A stretch of 64,000 nucleotides of DNA from Linum tenue (GCA_946122785.1 CAMGYJ010000009.1:4308937-4372936); one strand, 5' to 3'. Counted from the first letter of the stretch, positions 1-12,048 are shown. The notes: generated by a model not told the origin, from the letters alone. Numbers and translations are program-made.

Positions 1-710
1 CATCTCCAATAACGGTGCTATAATTATTTGGCACTTTGGCTCCCGAAAGTGGGTTTTGCTCCAACAAAGAGTGATAGAGTTCTAAAGTGTCAAACTTACT
101 CTTTTTGTGATTATTAAGTTTAGTGTAGATTTCATAGTTTTAATTTGATAGATTGTAAATGTATAAATGTCATTGAGTGGTCATCAAAATTAAAACCTAC
201 TTTCTTTCCCTCAATCCTTCCTTTCGTGTCTAGAGCTAGTATAGTACTTATAAATTTATCGATTTTAGGTATTCGGTTCAGTGATATTTAAAAATCGGTC
301 AGTGTTATTTGATAATAGGATTTTGTTTAACCAGTAAAATGGTTCAGATGAACATATCCTGGCCTAAAAGTCTAAAAATGTAAAAAAAAGTATAAAGTTT
401 CATTGAAATAAAAATAAAATTCTCTAAACTAAAGCTTACCATTTCCTGTAAAAACTATAAAAAAATCTCAATCCCCCCAAAAGAAGAATGAGGAGACGAA
501 CGGATCCGAAACAAATTCCTCCGCCAATCCGCTGGGCACTGGTTTTCTTTCCAGTCTTTTGATTAAAAAATATTTACAAACTTGTCGAGTCATCATTTAG
601 ATTGCTTTAGTTGAGTGGTGCACTAGATCCTAACAGTTCTTTTCGGTCTTTTGAAGAAGAAAATATTAACAAACTTGCTTAAGTGTTTAGCCTCGAGACA
701 TTGAAATCTA
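1..710. other. AT-rich intergenic DNA
   Basis: No gene is visible. The only structure is a weak direct repeat around 541-590 and 640-680, where a segment reading roughly 'tcttttga..aaaatatt.acaaacttg' occurs twice. Confidence 0.5.
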
Positions 711-1066
711 TGAGATGCATTCTTTGAAGAATGAGCTACAATATTATGTCGCTCGTGTGATTCTTAGTCAGGAATATGGATTTTCTTCTCTTGCAAAATT
801 ACGAGAGAGACTGGCGGAAATAAGGACGGACATGAAATACAAATTGATTTGTCGGTTGATTCACCTAGTTTGACCTAGCCTGTTTCAACGACAACGACAG
901 AGAGAACATAGCAATGGAAAATGCGAAAACTTATATGCACGAAAAAATGAGCAATGGCATTCTCGTTGATTGCTTAGTTATTTTTTTCGAGAGAGAGTAT
1001 ACTATCGACTATCGGTATGGATGAAAATTCTATTATTGATGAATTTGCCAAATTAAAAGGCTTCTT
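711..1066 (+). pseudogene. hAT transposase C-terminal relic (hATC region)
   Basis: Conceptual translation, allowing frameshifts, gives the C-terminal part of a plant hAT transposase of the TTF/zinc-finger MYM-like type. Segments seen in order are LKNELQYYVARV, then EIRTDMKYKLICRLI, then PVSTTTTER, then MSNGILVDCLVIFFERE, and finally IIDEFAKLKG. In this family the 'LPVSTATTER' and 'NKM..LV..IE' blocks form the hATC dimerisation domain. The frame is broken by at least two shifts and internal stops, so this is a dead fragment. No terminal inverted repeats or target-site duplication were found around it, and the N-terminal and catalytic parts are absent. Confidence 0.75.
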
Positions 1067-2810
1067 GTACAATTGGCATTGTAATAAAAACTATAGATAT
1101 TATATATTTGGGTGCGCCTATGGTGACATGCATATCACCGTAACTTGCACTTTTCGGTCGACCTCAGTTAGGATTAGGTCGACCTAATATGTTGTTTCAC
1201 TGTAAAAACAGTTTCATGGTGCCTACTTTGGAGATTCATATCTTACAATTGGCTCAATGTAAATTGGAAATTAATGGCTTGTTTTGAAGCTGGAGTGTCC
1301 CTCTACACATTGAAGTGCTTGGGAGCTCGATAGGAAGTCTAGAAGACCATTTTTGGACCTGATCAAAAGGCTATGCCAAAACTGGGAAACTGCCTGAAAA
1401 TGCTTAGTCTGGGAAAGGGTTTGTGATGCCTACTTTGGAACTCAATTCGAGAAGCATGTATGAGATTCGAGTCCAGGGGCCTCTACCACATGAAAATAGG
1501 TATGTTTGTCTACAAAGTCAAGGCATTGGATGAAATAAAGGATATCTGGAAGGCTTTAAACAAAAGGCTCAAAGTTTCTACGAAGTAAGCTGCCTTCTAG
1601 CACAAGACTGAAACGGCATATTAGGTCGACCTAAAAGAGCAAGCATGTCACCGTAGCAAATCCTATATATTTTTGTTACCGTATGTAATATTCTTCTCAA
1701 GTGTGGCCTAGTTCTCTACTATGTCCTGGATCCGCCGATGCTTCCTTCACTCTTTAACTTATTTCCCTTTTGTTAACAATATGTTAGTTATTTATTGCTT
1801 AGTAGATGTACAAAATTCGAAGATAGTATTCTACTCTATCTTATGGATTAGTGGCTGTTTTATGATGAGATGCTTTGAATCGTTTTAGTAATTCTATCTT
1901 TGCTCATTTCATGATTTATTAGGTTTATTTGTAACTATAATTGAATATCTACATGTTAATGTTGGATGTATGGGGCTGATAATACCTATGGGTATACGAA
2001 AAACACTAATACTCCACATGAATATGAGATATGTATGAATTTTGAAAAGGATGATGATCATGGTTCAGGAAAAACCACCGCATTGTCACCCCTGATAGAA
2101 ATACTTCAATAGTGGCAAAATATATACAAGTAATTCTTTAATAGTAATATTATTTCTCTAAAAAAAGGGTTAGATTGAGGATCAAATAGTTTGTTCTTTA
2201 AAAATTTGGGGAATCTTAGGATTGTGAATCAAATGACAACCCAACTTGCATTTCCGTTCTCCAAAACAATAATTAATAATCAAATTTATAAAGTGTATAG
2301 TGATCGTTATACCAACCAATATATAGTACTAAACAAAACCGATATCACCATCAAACCTCGATTTGTATAATTACTTTTTTATGTTAATTTTTCATTGGCA
2401 GCCTGTAGACAAAGACTTGTGTTTATATTTTAATTGTCACCAAAATAGATGACGGATTCATGGTTTGATTACGTTTTGAGACATTTGTACACCTCCCCTT
2501 CTAGAAAAATAAGTACATGAAACTCCTCGATTTCTTTTAGTATTATTATTAGCATTTATTGGTAAAGCACTTCTGGCCAAGCTTAATCAGTATTTCACAA
2601 AGTAGTGCACTTCATGTCTCCTAATTAATGATTTTTTTTTATTAATTATGCAAAAGAATATCGTCTAAAAGAACACAATGAAGTATTCTAGAAAGTTAAA
2701 GTGAAATGACGGTGTGACACTAATTAAGATTCATAGAAAGCATATAGTGAAAATGAAAGACGTCAAATAGGTTTGCAAATCTCGAATACTCTCACAAAAA
2801 AATTATCTTT
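1067..2810. other. Intergenic DNA with GGTCGACCT palindromes
   Basis: No coding region is supported. The palindrome GGTCGACCT occurs near 1176 and 1623, with a partial form near 1156. It brackets about 450 bp of moderately complex sequence that may be an unclassified repeat. From 1700 to 2810 the DNA is AT-rich and featureless by eye. Confidence 0.4.
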
Positions 2811-2813
2811 AGA

Positions 2814-3866
2814 ATAACTTCAAGTAAGGTCAGCTAATCAAGCTCAACCACCGACTTAAATACATTGATTTTTCTTGTAACAAGAAAATGTAACTATTAT
2901 ATTACTTCTTCAGAGCAATGATCAGATGAATTTGAGATAAGTTAGACAAAAATAGTTATGATGGGAAAAGGTGTTATGATTTGATAAATTCTTAGTTGAG
3001 CAAGTTTTTAGGTCATCATATACCTCATACCTCTAATGAGTATCTTAGGACGACTTTCAAAACAAGTATTCACAAGAAAGACTAATGATGTAAGGGGAAG
3101 ACAATGACCAATGTTTTGAAGGACCTTGAAAGCAAGCAACAATCAATACGAAATAGGATGATCACTGGCGAAAATACAAGTTTAAGGTCTGAACAAAAAA
3201 CAATTTGATGTTAGAAGATAGAACAACTAGACATAGAAGAAAAATAAAAACTAATAAGCTTGTCCGCAAAAAGAAAAACACCACGAAGATATCAAGTAAC
3301 TTTATAGGTAGTAGTCACGCTAACTATTATTGACAGAAAACTTTGTGAAGACGAACATCGAAACACAAAAGACTTCAACAGATTTGCAAACCTTGAGTAG
3401 TCACGCATAACAACCTTTTGAATAGATGTGAACAAAAAAGGAAAAAGAGTAATGATTAAGAGAAAATGGGACAATCCACTCCAGAAAGAGGAAAAACAAA
3501 CTAATACGTTATATGTATCGAAAAGACGACCAACCAAAAGAATGACAAGTTTCGAGTATGCCAAATAGAACGTAGTCAAAGTAATGATTGTTTTTTCTTT
3601 TGAAAACAATACGAAAACGGCTAGTAAAAGTCGAGGACTTCTAGCAGGCTTTCAAATTCTAAATACTAACGTAAACAACCGCCGAATAAATGCGAGCAGA
3701 ATGGACCAATAGTAACACACACAAAAAAATGCGAACGACCAATGACTAGAAAGAAAAACAAACAAATAAACAACTAGTAAAAGTTAAGAAAACCGTCACT
3801 AAAAAACATAAAATTTGAAGTAGACCAATTGACGCGGACCATATTAAATATTTCACGACTTTAAAT
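2814..3866. repeat. Direct duplication, copy 1
   Basis: This roughly 1.05-kb segment is repeated almost base for base at 3984-5054. Both copies begin with the motif 'aacttcaagtaaggtcagc' and end with 'atatttcacgactttaaata'. A short open frame on the minus strand is shared by both copies, but it is low-complexity, resembles no family I know, and is probably not a gene. Confidence 0.85.
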
Positions 3867-3983
3867 AAGATCAGCTAATCAAGCTCAACGACTGACTTAA
3901 ATACATTGATTTTCTTGTAAGGTCAGCTAATCAAGCTCAACGACCGACTTAAATACATTGAATTTGAAATAGACCAATGCGAG
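3867..3983. repeat. Short tandem units between the duplicated segments
   Basis: The unit starting 'gtcagctaatcaagctcaac' and running to 'aaatacattga' is found near 2829, 3873, 3920 and 4018, with a partial copy at 4004. The two extra copies lie between the large direct repeats. This suggests that unequal recombination at the short unit generated the large duplication. Confidence 0.75.
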
Positions 3984-5054
3984 CAGAATAACTTCAAGTA
4001 AGGTCAGCTAATCAAGCGTCAGCTAATCAAGCTCAACGACCGACTTAAATACATTGATTTTCTTGTAACAAGAAAATGTAACTATTATATTATTTCTTCA
4101 GAGCAATGATCAGATGGATTTGAGATAAGTTAGACAAAAATAGTTATGATGGGAAAATGTGTTATGATTTGATATATTCTTAGTTGAGCAAGTTTTTAGG
4201 TCATCATCTACCTCATACCTCTAATGAGTATCTTAGAACTGACTTTCAAAACAAGTATTCACAAGAAAGACTAATGATGTAAGGGGAAGACAATGACCAA
4301 TGTTTTGAAGGACCTTGAAAACAAGCAACAGTCAATACGAATTAGGATGATCACTGGCGAAAATAAAAGTTTTTAAGGTCCGAACAGAAAACAAATTGAT
4401 GTAAGAAGATCGAACAACTAATGACATATAAGAAAAATAAAACTAATAAGCTTGTCCGCAAAAATAAAAACACCACGGAGAGCTCAAGTAAGTTTATAGG
4501 TAGTAGTCACACTAACTATTATTGACAGAAAACTTTGTGAAGACGGACATCGAAACACAAAAGACTTCAACAGATTTGCAAACCTTGAGTAGTCACGCAG
4601 AACAACCTTTTGAATAGATGTGAACAAAAAAGGAAAAAGACTAATGATTAAGAGAAAATGGGACAATCCACTCGAGAAAGAGGAAAAACAAACTAATACG
4701 TTATATGTATCGAAAAGAAGACCAACCAAAAGAATGACAAGTTTCGAGTATGCCAAATAGAACGTAGTCAAAGTAATGATTGTTTTTTTATAAAAACAAT
4801 ACGAAAACGGCTAGTAAAACCGAGGACTCTAGCAGGCTTTCAAATTCTAAATACTAACGTAAACAACCGCCAAATAAATGCGAGCAGAATGGACAAATAG
4901 TAACACAAAAAAAAAATGCGAACGACCAATGACTGGAAAGAAAAACAAACAAATAAACGACTAGTAAAAGTTAAGAAAACCGTCACTAAAAACAGAAATT
5001 TTTAAGTAGACCAATTGACGCGGATCATATTAAATATTTCACGACTTTAAATAA
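3984..5054. repeat. Direct duplication, copy 2
   Basis: Second copy of the roughly 1.05-kb direct repeat, differing from copy 1 by scattered substitutions and small indels (for example in the A-rich tract near 4905). The head of this copy carries a partial duplication of the short 'gtcagctaatcaagc' unit. Confidence 0.85.
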
Positions 5055-5339
5055 TTACAACTTCAAATAACCAAATCCTTGTATATATATATTTTTTTTA
5101 AAGAGACCAAATCCTTATATCAAATACTACCAGTTCATATGTGATAAATTCAATCATCTCGTATTAACGCGTATTAGAGTGTTGTATTGCACGCATTATT
5201 TCGAATTGTAACTGCCTCCTGTATACTTCCTCTCTCTTTCTTTCTTTTACTTGCTGCCACTGGCACTGCTACCATAGCAGCAGCTGTTCCCTTCTCAACT
5301 TTTCTTCCTCCCTTTTCCTTTTTTTTTTCCTTCTAATTT

Positions 5340-5352
5340 CTTATAATAAATA
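5340..5352 (+). promoter_or_regulatory. Probable TATA region of PLL1
   Basis: The run 'cttataataaata' lies about 205-215 bp upstream of the PLL1 start codon and is followed by a pyrimidine-rich leader (5355-5500). Position and composition fit a plant core promoter; there is no transcript evidence. Confidence 0.4.
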
Positions 5353-5552
5353 TTTCTTTTTTGCTCCCTTCATTTCTTTTCTTTTGGGAGTTCGCCGGAA
5401 TTTCATTTTTGAACCAGATTTGCTTTCTTTTTTTGTTTGTTTGTTTGTTTTCCGTTTTCCCTCTCTCCCTCTCTTTCTCTTCCGCTCTGCTTTTCTCGGC
5501 GGTCCAAACAGAAGAGGAAAGAAGGAAAGAAAGGTGGCGATTGGCAAATCAA

Positions 5553-5558
5553 ATGTGA
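5553..5558 (+). promoter_or_regulatory. Minimal start-stop uORF overlapping the PLL1 start
   Basis: The bases ATGTGATG at 5553-5560 contain an ATG directly followed by TGA (5553-5558). The last A of this stop is the first base of the main ATG at 5558. The upstream ATG has a weak context (C at -3, T at +4). The main ATG has a strong one (G at -3, G at +4). In established plant examples such start-stop elements stall or reload ribosomes; here that role is inference. Confidence 0.6.
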
Positions 5559-8500
5559 TGGGAAGTGGTCTCTCCTCCCTCTTCCCCTGTCTCAAGCCGG
5601 CGGCCGCCAACCACCGGAGCCACCACGACCACCAGCCGGACCTGATCTTCACCGCCGAGCAGCCCTTGGACGAAACCCTAGGACACTCCTTTTGCTACGT
5701 CCGATCTTCCAACCGTTTCCTCTCCCCGACCCCTTCCGATCGCTTCGTCTCTCCTTCCAGCTCCCTCCGCTTCTCCCCGACCCGAACCGGGCCCGAATCC
5801 GCCGCTCCAGCTCCCGCTGCCGCAGCAGGCGGCGGGGCGACCGCGTTCAGGACCATTTCCGGTGCCTCGGTCAGCGCCAACACTTCCACTCCCAGGACCG
5901 TGGTCCAGCTCGACGGAATCTACGACGACGTCGCTGACGGCGGCGGCGGGGTCAAGAACAGCATCAGCAACAGTTGCAGTGGCGTATTCAGCGCCAATGC
6001 CTTCGAGAGCACGGCGTCTTTTGCTGCCGTGCCGCTGCAGCCGGTGCCACGTGGCGGGGAGGGTTTTTTCCAGTCCGGCCCGATCGAGCGGGGCGCATTG
6101 TCCGGCCCGCTTGACGCCAATTCGGGCATGGGAGAGAGCGCCGGCGGTGTGCACTTCTCGGCCCCTCTCGGCGGGATGTATGTGAAGAAGAGGAGGCGGA
6201 GGGCCATCCCGAGGCTGAAGAAGGCCATTTATCGCAACCTATCGGAGAAGAAGCTCCCGTGGGTGGTTCCCGTGTTGAATTTCGTGAACCGGAGAGAGAA
6301 TTCCGCCGGTGGAGAAGAGGGAGATAGCAAGTACGAGAACAGTGTACAGTGGGCTCTGGGGAAGGCCGGAGAAGATCGAGTGCATGTAGTTGTATCGGAG
6401 GAGCAAGGATGGTTGTTCGTTGGGATATACGATGGGTTTAACGGCCCTGATGCTCCTGAATTCTTGATGGGGAATCTTTACCGAGCTGTGCATCACGAGC
6501 TTCAAGGATTGTTTTGGGATGTTGAGGAGTCTGGAGACGCGCCGGCGGCTGCTGCTACTCAGTCCGAATCGGGAATTCCGGAGCAGAATGAATGCGGAAC
6601 AAACCAATCGACGGAGGAGACTGGTAAGGATGGCAGTGTGGGTGTAAATGGTAGTTGTGAATCTAGTTTAGTATCTCATGGTCAAGATAATGTTGTTGCT
6701 AGGGCTAATTGTAATGATCTAGATTGTGAAACTGGATCAAGCAATCCAGCTCAAGCTAACTCATCAACTGAAATATGTGTTGTAAAAGAGAGTGATGATA
6801 TGAATGATGGAATTGAACAGACTTCGGTACATCACCAAGATAGAGTAAAGCGGGTTACATTTCAATCAGACGGCACCGAGATTCCTTGTAGGAGAAAGTT
6901 GTGGGAGTTTCTTGCCAATGAGGACTTGGAGGATGGGCTTGATCTTTCCGGGTCAGAAAGATTTGCGTTCTCTGTTGATGATGCTATCAGTGTAGGCAAT
7001 GCCGGATCAGCAACGAGCAATCGGTGGTTACTACTGTCAAAATTAAAACAAGGGTTGTCAAAGCACAGAGAAAGAAAGTTGTTTCCTTGGAAATTTGGGT
7101 TGGAGGGCAAGGAAGAAAAAGTGGAAGTGGAGATAGCTAGAGTGGAGGATAGGGTTTTGAAGAAGATGCGAAAAGAAGGGCCAGTCGACCATGACTTAGT
7201 TTTGAGGGCATTGTCTCGGGCGTTAGATGTGACGGAGCTAGCATATTTGGATATGACCGATAAGGTGCTAGGTACAAATCCAGAGTTGGCATTGATGGGG
7301 TCATGTTTATTGGTGGTTCTGATGAGGGATGAGGATGTATATGTAATGAATGTTGGTGATAGTCGGGCAATTGTGGCACAGTATGAGCCTCAAGAGGTTC
7401 TTTCAAATGCGGGTGATAATGGGTCGATCACTGAAGGTATAGTTGAAGGTCCTGCTCAGGCAATGAGCTTGACTGCATTGCAGCTGTCCACCGACCACAG
7501 CACGAGTGTTGAAGAGGTAAGTCGTTGTCCATGTTCACTAGTCTAGTTACTGAATTACTGTGCCCAAAGTTCTGAATTCTATTCTTTTTTGTCTCAGCTT
7601 CTATTCGTAGGTATCATATTGATCTGGTAGAAACTTGCTTGTTATAGTGAACTAACCTCTTTAGAAGTAGTCGCATCATTTTTATCTCTCTTCACAACCA
7701 ACAAGTAGAACTATGAGGCGATATTTGTATTTGCATGTGGCCAGTAAGAATATACAATTCTTACATTTGCTCATTTGTACCGTTTTGTGGCTAGATAGGC
7801 TCCGTGGTTCAGATCCCAGAATAGAATATGACAGTCTAATTTATGATTAGTGACCTAAAGGATGCAACTGATCGCTTGTCCATCTTGTAAGGCAAAATTT
7901 GGAGGGACCAGATTTTGTTCATTTCTGCTTCTCCATAATGCTTACCAGTTGCATTTGTTCTTTTGTGCCTTGCCGTATCCTTCTTATTTACTCCATCTAA
8001 GTTAGGTGCCTGTCGATTAGATGTTTTGACCAGCCTGCCTTTCTTATATGAGCTTTGGCAACTGCGGAAGTGTATTGGTTATTTGTTTAAAACCATCTTC
8101 ATAGGCCATAGCAGCCTGTCTTTTCGGTTATGCACTTATTTGATGGCAAGAAAATCAACAAAGTGAATGTTAACCCTTTGAATCCTGTAAATAGTGTGAA
8201 TTGATGATTGGGTTTCATCTCATGGTAGATGATGCAATGTGTTTGTCTTTCAAGCTCACTGATATTCATTATGTAGAAGGGCTTCCACCCTGACAGATGC
8301 TGATGCTAGAGACATTGATCTGAATAGTGCGTATAAGTGAGCTTATTCACAATGATGTTTAATTAATGAAATTCGAATTGGTTTCTTTGTCCAATGATTC
8401 AATGATGCCTTGAGCCCTAGAGTGCAAGTTTGTGAAATATATGTTCTGTCAGTTAGCATTATCAGAAGATTCGGTTAGACATTTTATATGGATGTGTAGA

Positions 8501-9968
8501 CTTGTTGTTCATTGTTGATTCCCATTTAGTTGAACTTCTGTCACATTTTAGAACATCATATTTTTTTCTTGGTGAACGTCACCATTGAACTGGGGGATTG
8601 ATCACTCTTGCAGGAAATTCTAAGGATCAAGAATGAACATCCAGATGACAGCCAGTGCATTGTCAATGATAGAGTGAAAGGTCGTCTTAAGGTTACCAGA
8701 GCATTTGGAGCTGGATTCCTGAAACAGGTACAGAAACTAAACTCCTTAGATCTTTTCTTTGTCGCGGATAATTTAGGAGTGTGTTTTACCTAGAAATTCT
8801 GCATCCTGAGATTACGTGGAACTTGTACCATAATTTTAGTTTTGTAACCTTCTTATGGACAAGTTGGAAATCGGTGCTTCATGGGGAACGACCTCTAAGG
8901 GGAAAACTAACCTATGCTTTCCGCATCATCTACTTGAGTGATATACAAGACAATGGATTTATAGACCATAATAACAGATGGTTTTCATGTTTTGGCAGCC
9001 AAAATTGAATGCTCCATTGTTGGAAATGTTTCGTAATGAGTATATAGGCACTGCACCTTATATATCCTGCATACCTTCTCTTCGTCACCATCATCTCTGT
9101 CCAAGAGATCAGTTCTTAGTTCTATCATCCGATGGCCTATATCAATATCTCACAAATCAGGAAGTGGTTTCTATTGTTGAAAATTTCATGGAGAAGTTTC
9201 CAGAGGGTGATCCTGCACAGAGCTTGATAGAGGAACTTCTTTCCCGTGCAGCCAAGAAAGCGGGTAAGTTGTGCAACTCTCTCTCTCTCTCTCTCTCTCT
9301 AAGCATGTTCGTGCAAGGTCATTGATACATCTTGAGAATATTGTAGGCTAACCTGGTCGCAGGCTACAGTCTAGTCTGATCAGAAGTAAGTTTCAAATGG
9401 GCAGTAGCTTTATGGTTGCTAGTTGCTACTTAACAAAATATCATCATACTAGTGTTACTGCAGCTTGTTTTATTCAAAGAACTTATGATATCCTCCAAAG
9501 AGTAATAGTTTATTGCCAATTTCCTGCTATTTTGTTCGTGGAATCGTTGAGATTTGAGAATGTGTGTATCAAAGTCTCTGAGTATGTTCTTGGTATTTCT
9601 GTCTTCTCTAAACATCCGAGACTAATAGTGAACAGGTTTGTTGTTGGTATTTCTGTCTTCCACAATCACGGGGTTGCTTAATTTTGTCAACCGTGTTTAC
9701 TTTCTCACCATTTGGCGGTTGTGTCATGCATAACTCTATTGTTTAAGGTTGTGCCTTCCTAAGGTTTGTTTGATATCGTTTCCCAAGTTCTAGTCCTCGG
9801 TTTGATTTTCTGATTCGTTAAGTTGATCCGCATTCATCTGCAGGGATGGATTTTCACGAGCTTCTGGACATCCCACAAGGAGATCGACGGAAATACCATG
9901 ACGACGTTACAGTCATGGTGGTGTCCCTCGAAGGAAGAATCTGGAAATCATCAGGAAAATACCTTTAA
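5558..9968 (+). CDS. PLL1: Protein phosphatase 2C, POLTERGEIST-like 1
   Basis: Four coding exons are supported: 5558-7516, 8614-8727, 8999-9263 and 9844-9968, giving 820 aa. The start is the first in-frame ATG. MGSGLSS with Cys11 fits N-myristoylation plus palmitoylation, matching the plasma-membrane location known for POL/PLL1. Family marks seen are [31 protein letters not shown] and HFSAPLGG in the N-terminal regulatory half. The PP2C domain runs from about residue 265 ([12 protein letters not shown]) to the C-terminus. Metal-binding aspartates fall at D292 (YDGF), D736 (SSDGLYQ) and D800 (HDDVTV), with the MNVGDSRAI motif around D601. The protein ends in SSGKYL like Arabidopsis PLL1. POL/PLL1 act downstream of CLAVATA-type receptors in meristem maintenance. 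The acidic insert at roughly residues 325-430 within the catalytic domain is typical of the clade. Confidence 0.96.
9277..9300. repeat. (CT)12 microsatellite in PLL1 intron 3
   Basis: A perfect CT dinucleotide run lies just after the donor site of intron 3. The same intron also carries a short direct repeat, 'ttggtatttctgtcttc', near 9590 and 9644. Confidence 0.9.
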
Positions 9969-10850
9969 TAACAGTCACAGCTCAAAAACCAGCAGCAGCA
10001 GCCTTGCATATACAACTTGGTGAAGATCAAGGGAACAATTTTTGATTCTCAGCTGGTTGAGAAATCAGATTACAACTAGAGGTCGAGGTCGAGGTCGTCC
10101 ATCTATCATGGGCACAGAGAATTCTTATCTTTTGGGGGAGGTGGTGATGTACAGTTAAATGGGGTCGGGGGCCAAAGTGCTGAATGATATGTTACCAATG
10201 AATAGATGAGCTGTTGGTTCAAAGAAAGAAAAGGGGGGAAAACACAAAAAGAGACGAGAGAATCTGGTGATTGATGGGAGAGTTTGGAGAAGGGGGAGGT
10301 GGAGGAGAAAAAAAGTTTTGTTTGTTTTTGGTCATGTCCATTCTTGTTTTCTTTTAGCTCTTCTTTATAGGATAGGGAGACTTTTCTTTTGCGTTTTGGG
10401 GTTGTGAGGTAATGGGAAGAAGGGGTTGTTCAGTAGGGCAAAAATCTGTCTGTAATTTGAAATGGGGGGCTGGTATAGAGATGACTTTTGGAGCTTATTT
10501 GCAGGTAAAGTTTGAGCTCTCTATGACTTTGCAGCTAGGTTTTCCTCATCATGCCCATTTCCAAGGCATTTTCTTTTGCATTTTTGCTCGTTCCATAGTG
10601 TCGTGTTTCGACTGAATCGGCTAAGGGTTACTGTGATGGAAAAGTAAGCAAGCTTTCATACTTGATAGTCATTTTGCAGGTCAAGTTGAGCTGTGGCTTG
10701 CAACTTAGGTTTTCACTTTGGTGCTTTACCTGACATTAATGGCTGCAGCAAAATTCCTAGAAACTCAACTGGGTTGAGTATCAATAATAACATTACAAAA
10801 ACAAGACCATAGCATCGAGAGGTAAAATGTGCAAAATGACCTGTAAAACT
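9969..10850 (+). other. PLL1 3' UTR and spacer
   Basis: This T/G-rich non-coding stretch follows the PLL1 stop. Two related segments, near 10503 ('caggtaaagtttgagctctc') and 10678 ('caggtcaagttgagctgtgg'), indicate an old local duplication. The poly(A) site cannot be placed with confidence. Confidence 0.45.
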
Positions 10851-10976
10851 TCAAGCAGTGACAGCAGCCGGAGAAGGCGGCGCCAGCTTGATTGTCTGCG
10901 ACTGCATCGCCACCGCCTCCTCCACCGCGAAAGACTCGCCGTCGCTGCTCATCAGTGTGATCCTCTTGATTATTAA
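10851..10976 (-). pseudogene. SKP1-like (ASK) N-terminal fragment
   Basis: Reading the minus strand gives KRITLMSSDGESFAVEEAV followed by AMQSQTIKL. This is the opening of plant SKP1/ASK proteins, the F-box-binding subunit of SCF ubiquitin ligases. After 'SQTIKL' the sequence diverges and stops within about 10 residues. The conserved acidic segment, the Pro-rich loop and the C-terminal helices are missing. There is no upstream ATG in frame: a stop lies four codons before KRI. The likely reading is a truncated relic. An exon of an unrecognised ASK gene is less likely. Confidence 0.6.
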
Positions 10977-11976
10977 TTAGTTTCTCCGGGGTATCTGTAC
11001 GCATGGAGCTGGTTATTTATAACAATATTGTCAGCACCGAACCGGAGCATGACACGGTAACGGAGCATGACACGGTAACGTGAACGGCTAGCATTTTAGT
11101 GATTTAACCAGTATTGATCCGAACTCGATCGAGCTAGTGGGTCAACGGGTCATCCGTTTTAGTTCGGAAATATGGAAAGAGTTATTATATTATACTTATC
11201 CTGATAAATTATATCAAATCTCATCTAAATAACATATAACATTACACCAAAGTAACATGTCATACTTAGATCTAACATATAGTGAAAATTCACACACACT
11301 TATATAACACCAATATTCAAATGTTCAATTAAGGATTCCAAATATTGAGTTAGGCGAAAAGAAAAATCAGAAAATAGACGCATTTCACAAACCAAAGAAA
11401 AAAATGATACAATTTGACCTCCAATCCGGTACCTTGTAGCGGTCCACCTAGCGAGTGCGTGTCAGCGTGTGATCCATTTTTCTCATCGGAATAGAGTCAA
11501 AGTGGGTCAACCCGTGGATCGACCCGCGGGTTGAGCTAGCTAGGCTTTGTACGCGCAGGAAAAATGAATTCTTTTTCTCTTATAAAACAGGGATGTTAGT
11601 ATAATCTAAAAAAAAAAAAACAGGGATGTTAATTAATTAATTATTTATTTTATTATGAATAATTAGTTTTTTGTTTTATTTTTTTTTTTGTAGAGAAGAA
11701 AATCTATTTTCTACGTGGCTGGTCTATTCATGATCAAAATTAAAAGCTAGGCGACAACATCAATGCTATTGGGCCAGTGACTTGCAATATGCGGGTTAAG
11801 TAGCGCATGAGCTCTCCAAATCTGAGGCCCAACCGTCGTAATATGATCAGGAAAAATATGTTTTACATAATCTCGCCGTTATCTTGGGCCCATAATGGTC
11901 GCTGAACAGAAATTAGCGACGTAGAGATAAACGTTAACGAACTAATAATAAAATTGGGTTACATTAAACATCAAAT
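10977..11976. other. Intergenic spacer before the tRNA
   Basis: No gene is seen. An 18-bp unit 'cggagcatgacacggtaa' is tandemly doubled at about 11042-11078. 'aaacagggatgtta' occurs twice near 11586 and 11620, separated by an A tract. The rest is AT-rich. Confidence 0.45.
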
Positions 11977-12048
11977 GGGTCCATAGCTCAGTGGTAGAGC
12001 AATTGACTGCAGATCAATAGGTCACCGGTTCGAACCCGGTTGGGCCCT
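11977..12048 (+). tRNA. tRNA-Cys (GCA)
   Basis: A full cloverleaf can be drawn. The acceptor stem GGGTCCA pairs with TGGGCCC. The A-box region is TAGCTCAGTGGTAGAGC. The anticodon arm reads GACTGCAGATC with GCA at 12009-12011, and the B box is GGTTCGAACCC. The discriminator base is T12048. No intron is present. A T-run (12050-12057) immediately downstream fits a Pol III terminator. The sequence matches the standard plant nuclear tRNA-Cys, so it is probably functional. Confidence 0.97.

Noticed and set aside
3292..4771. Two similar ~100-aa open frames on the minus strand
   Set aside because: They lie in the duplicated AT-rich repeat, are Phe/Leu/Ser-rich shadows of low-complexity DNA, and match no family I know; duplication alone explains their similarity.
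5384..5557. Longer N-terminus for PLL1 (58 extra codons in frame)
   Set aside because: The extension opens with TTG, not ATG, and encodes pyrimidine-tract residues (Phe/Leu/Ser). The first ATG in frame is 5558 and matches the conserved MGSG start.
5678..6185. Long open frames antisense or frame-shifted to PLL1 exon 1
   Set aside because: They are shadows of a GC-rich coding exon; no family similarity and no splice or start context.
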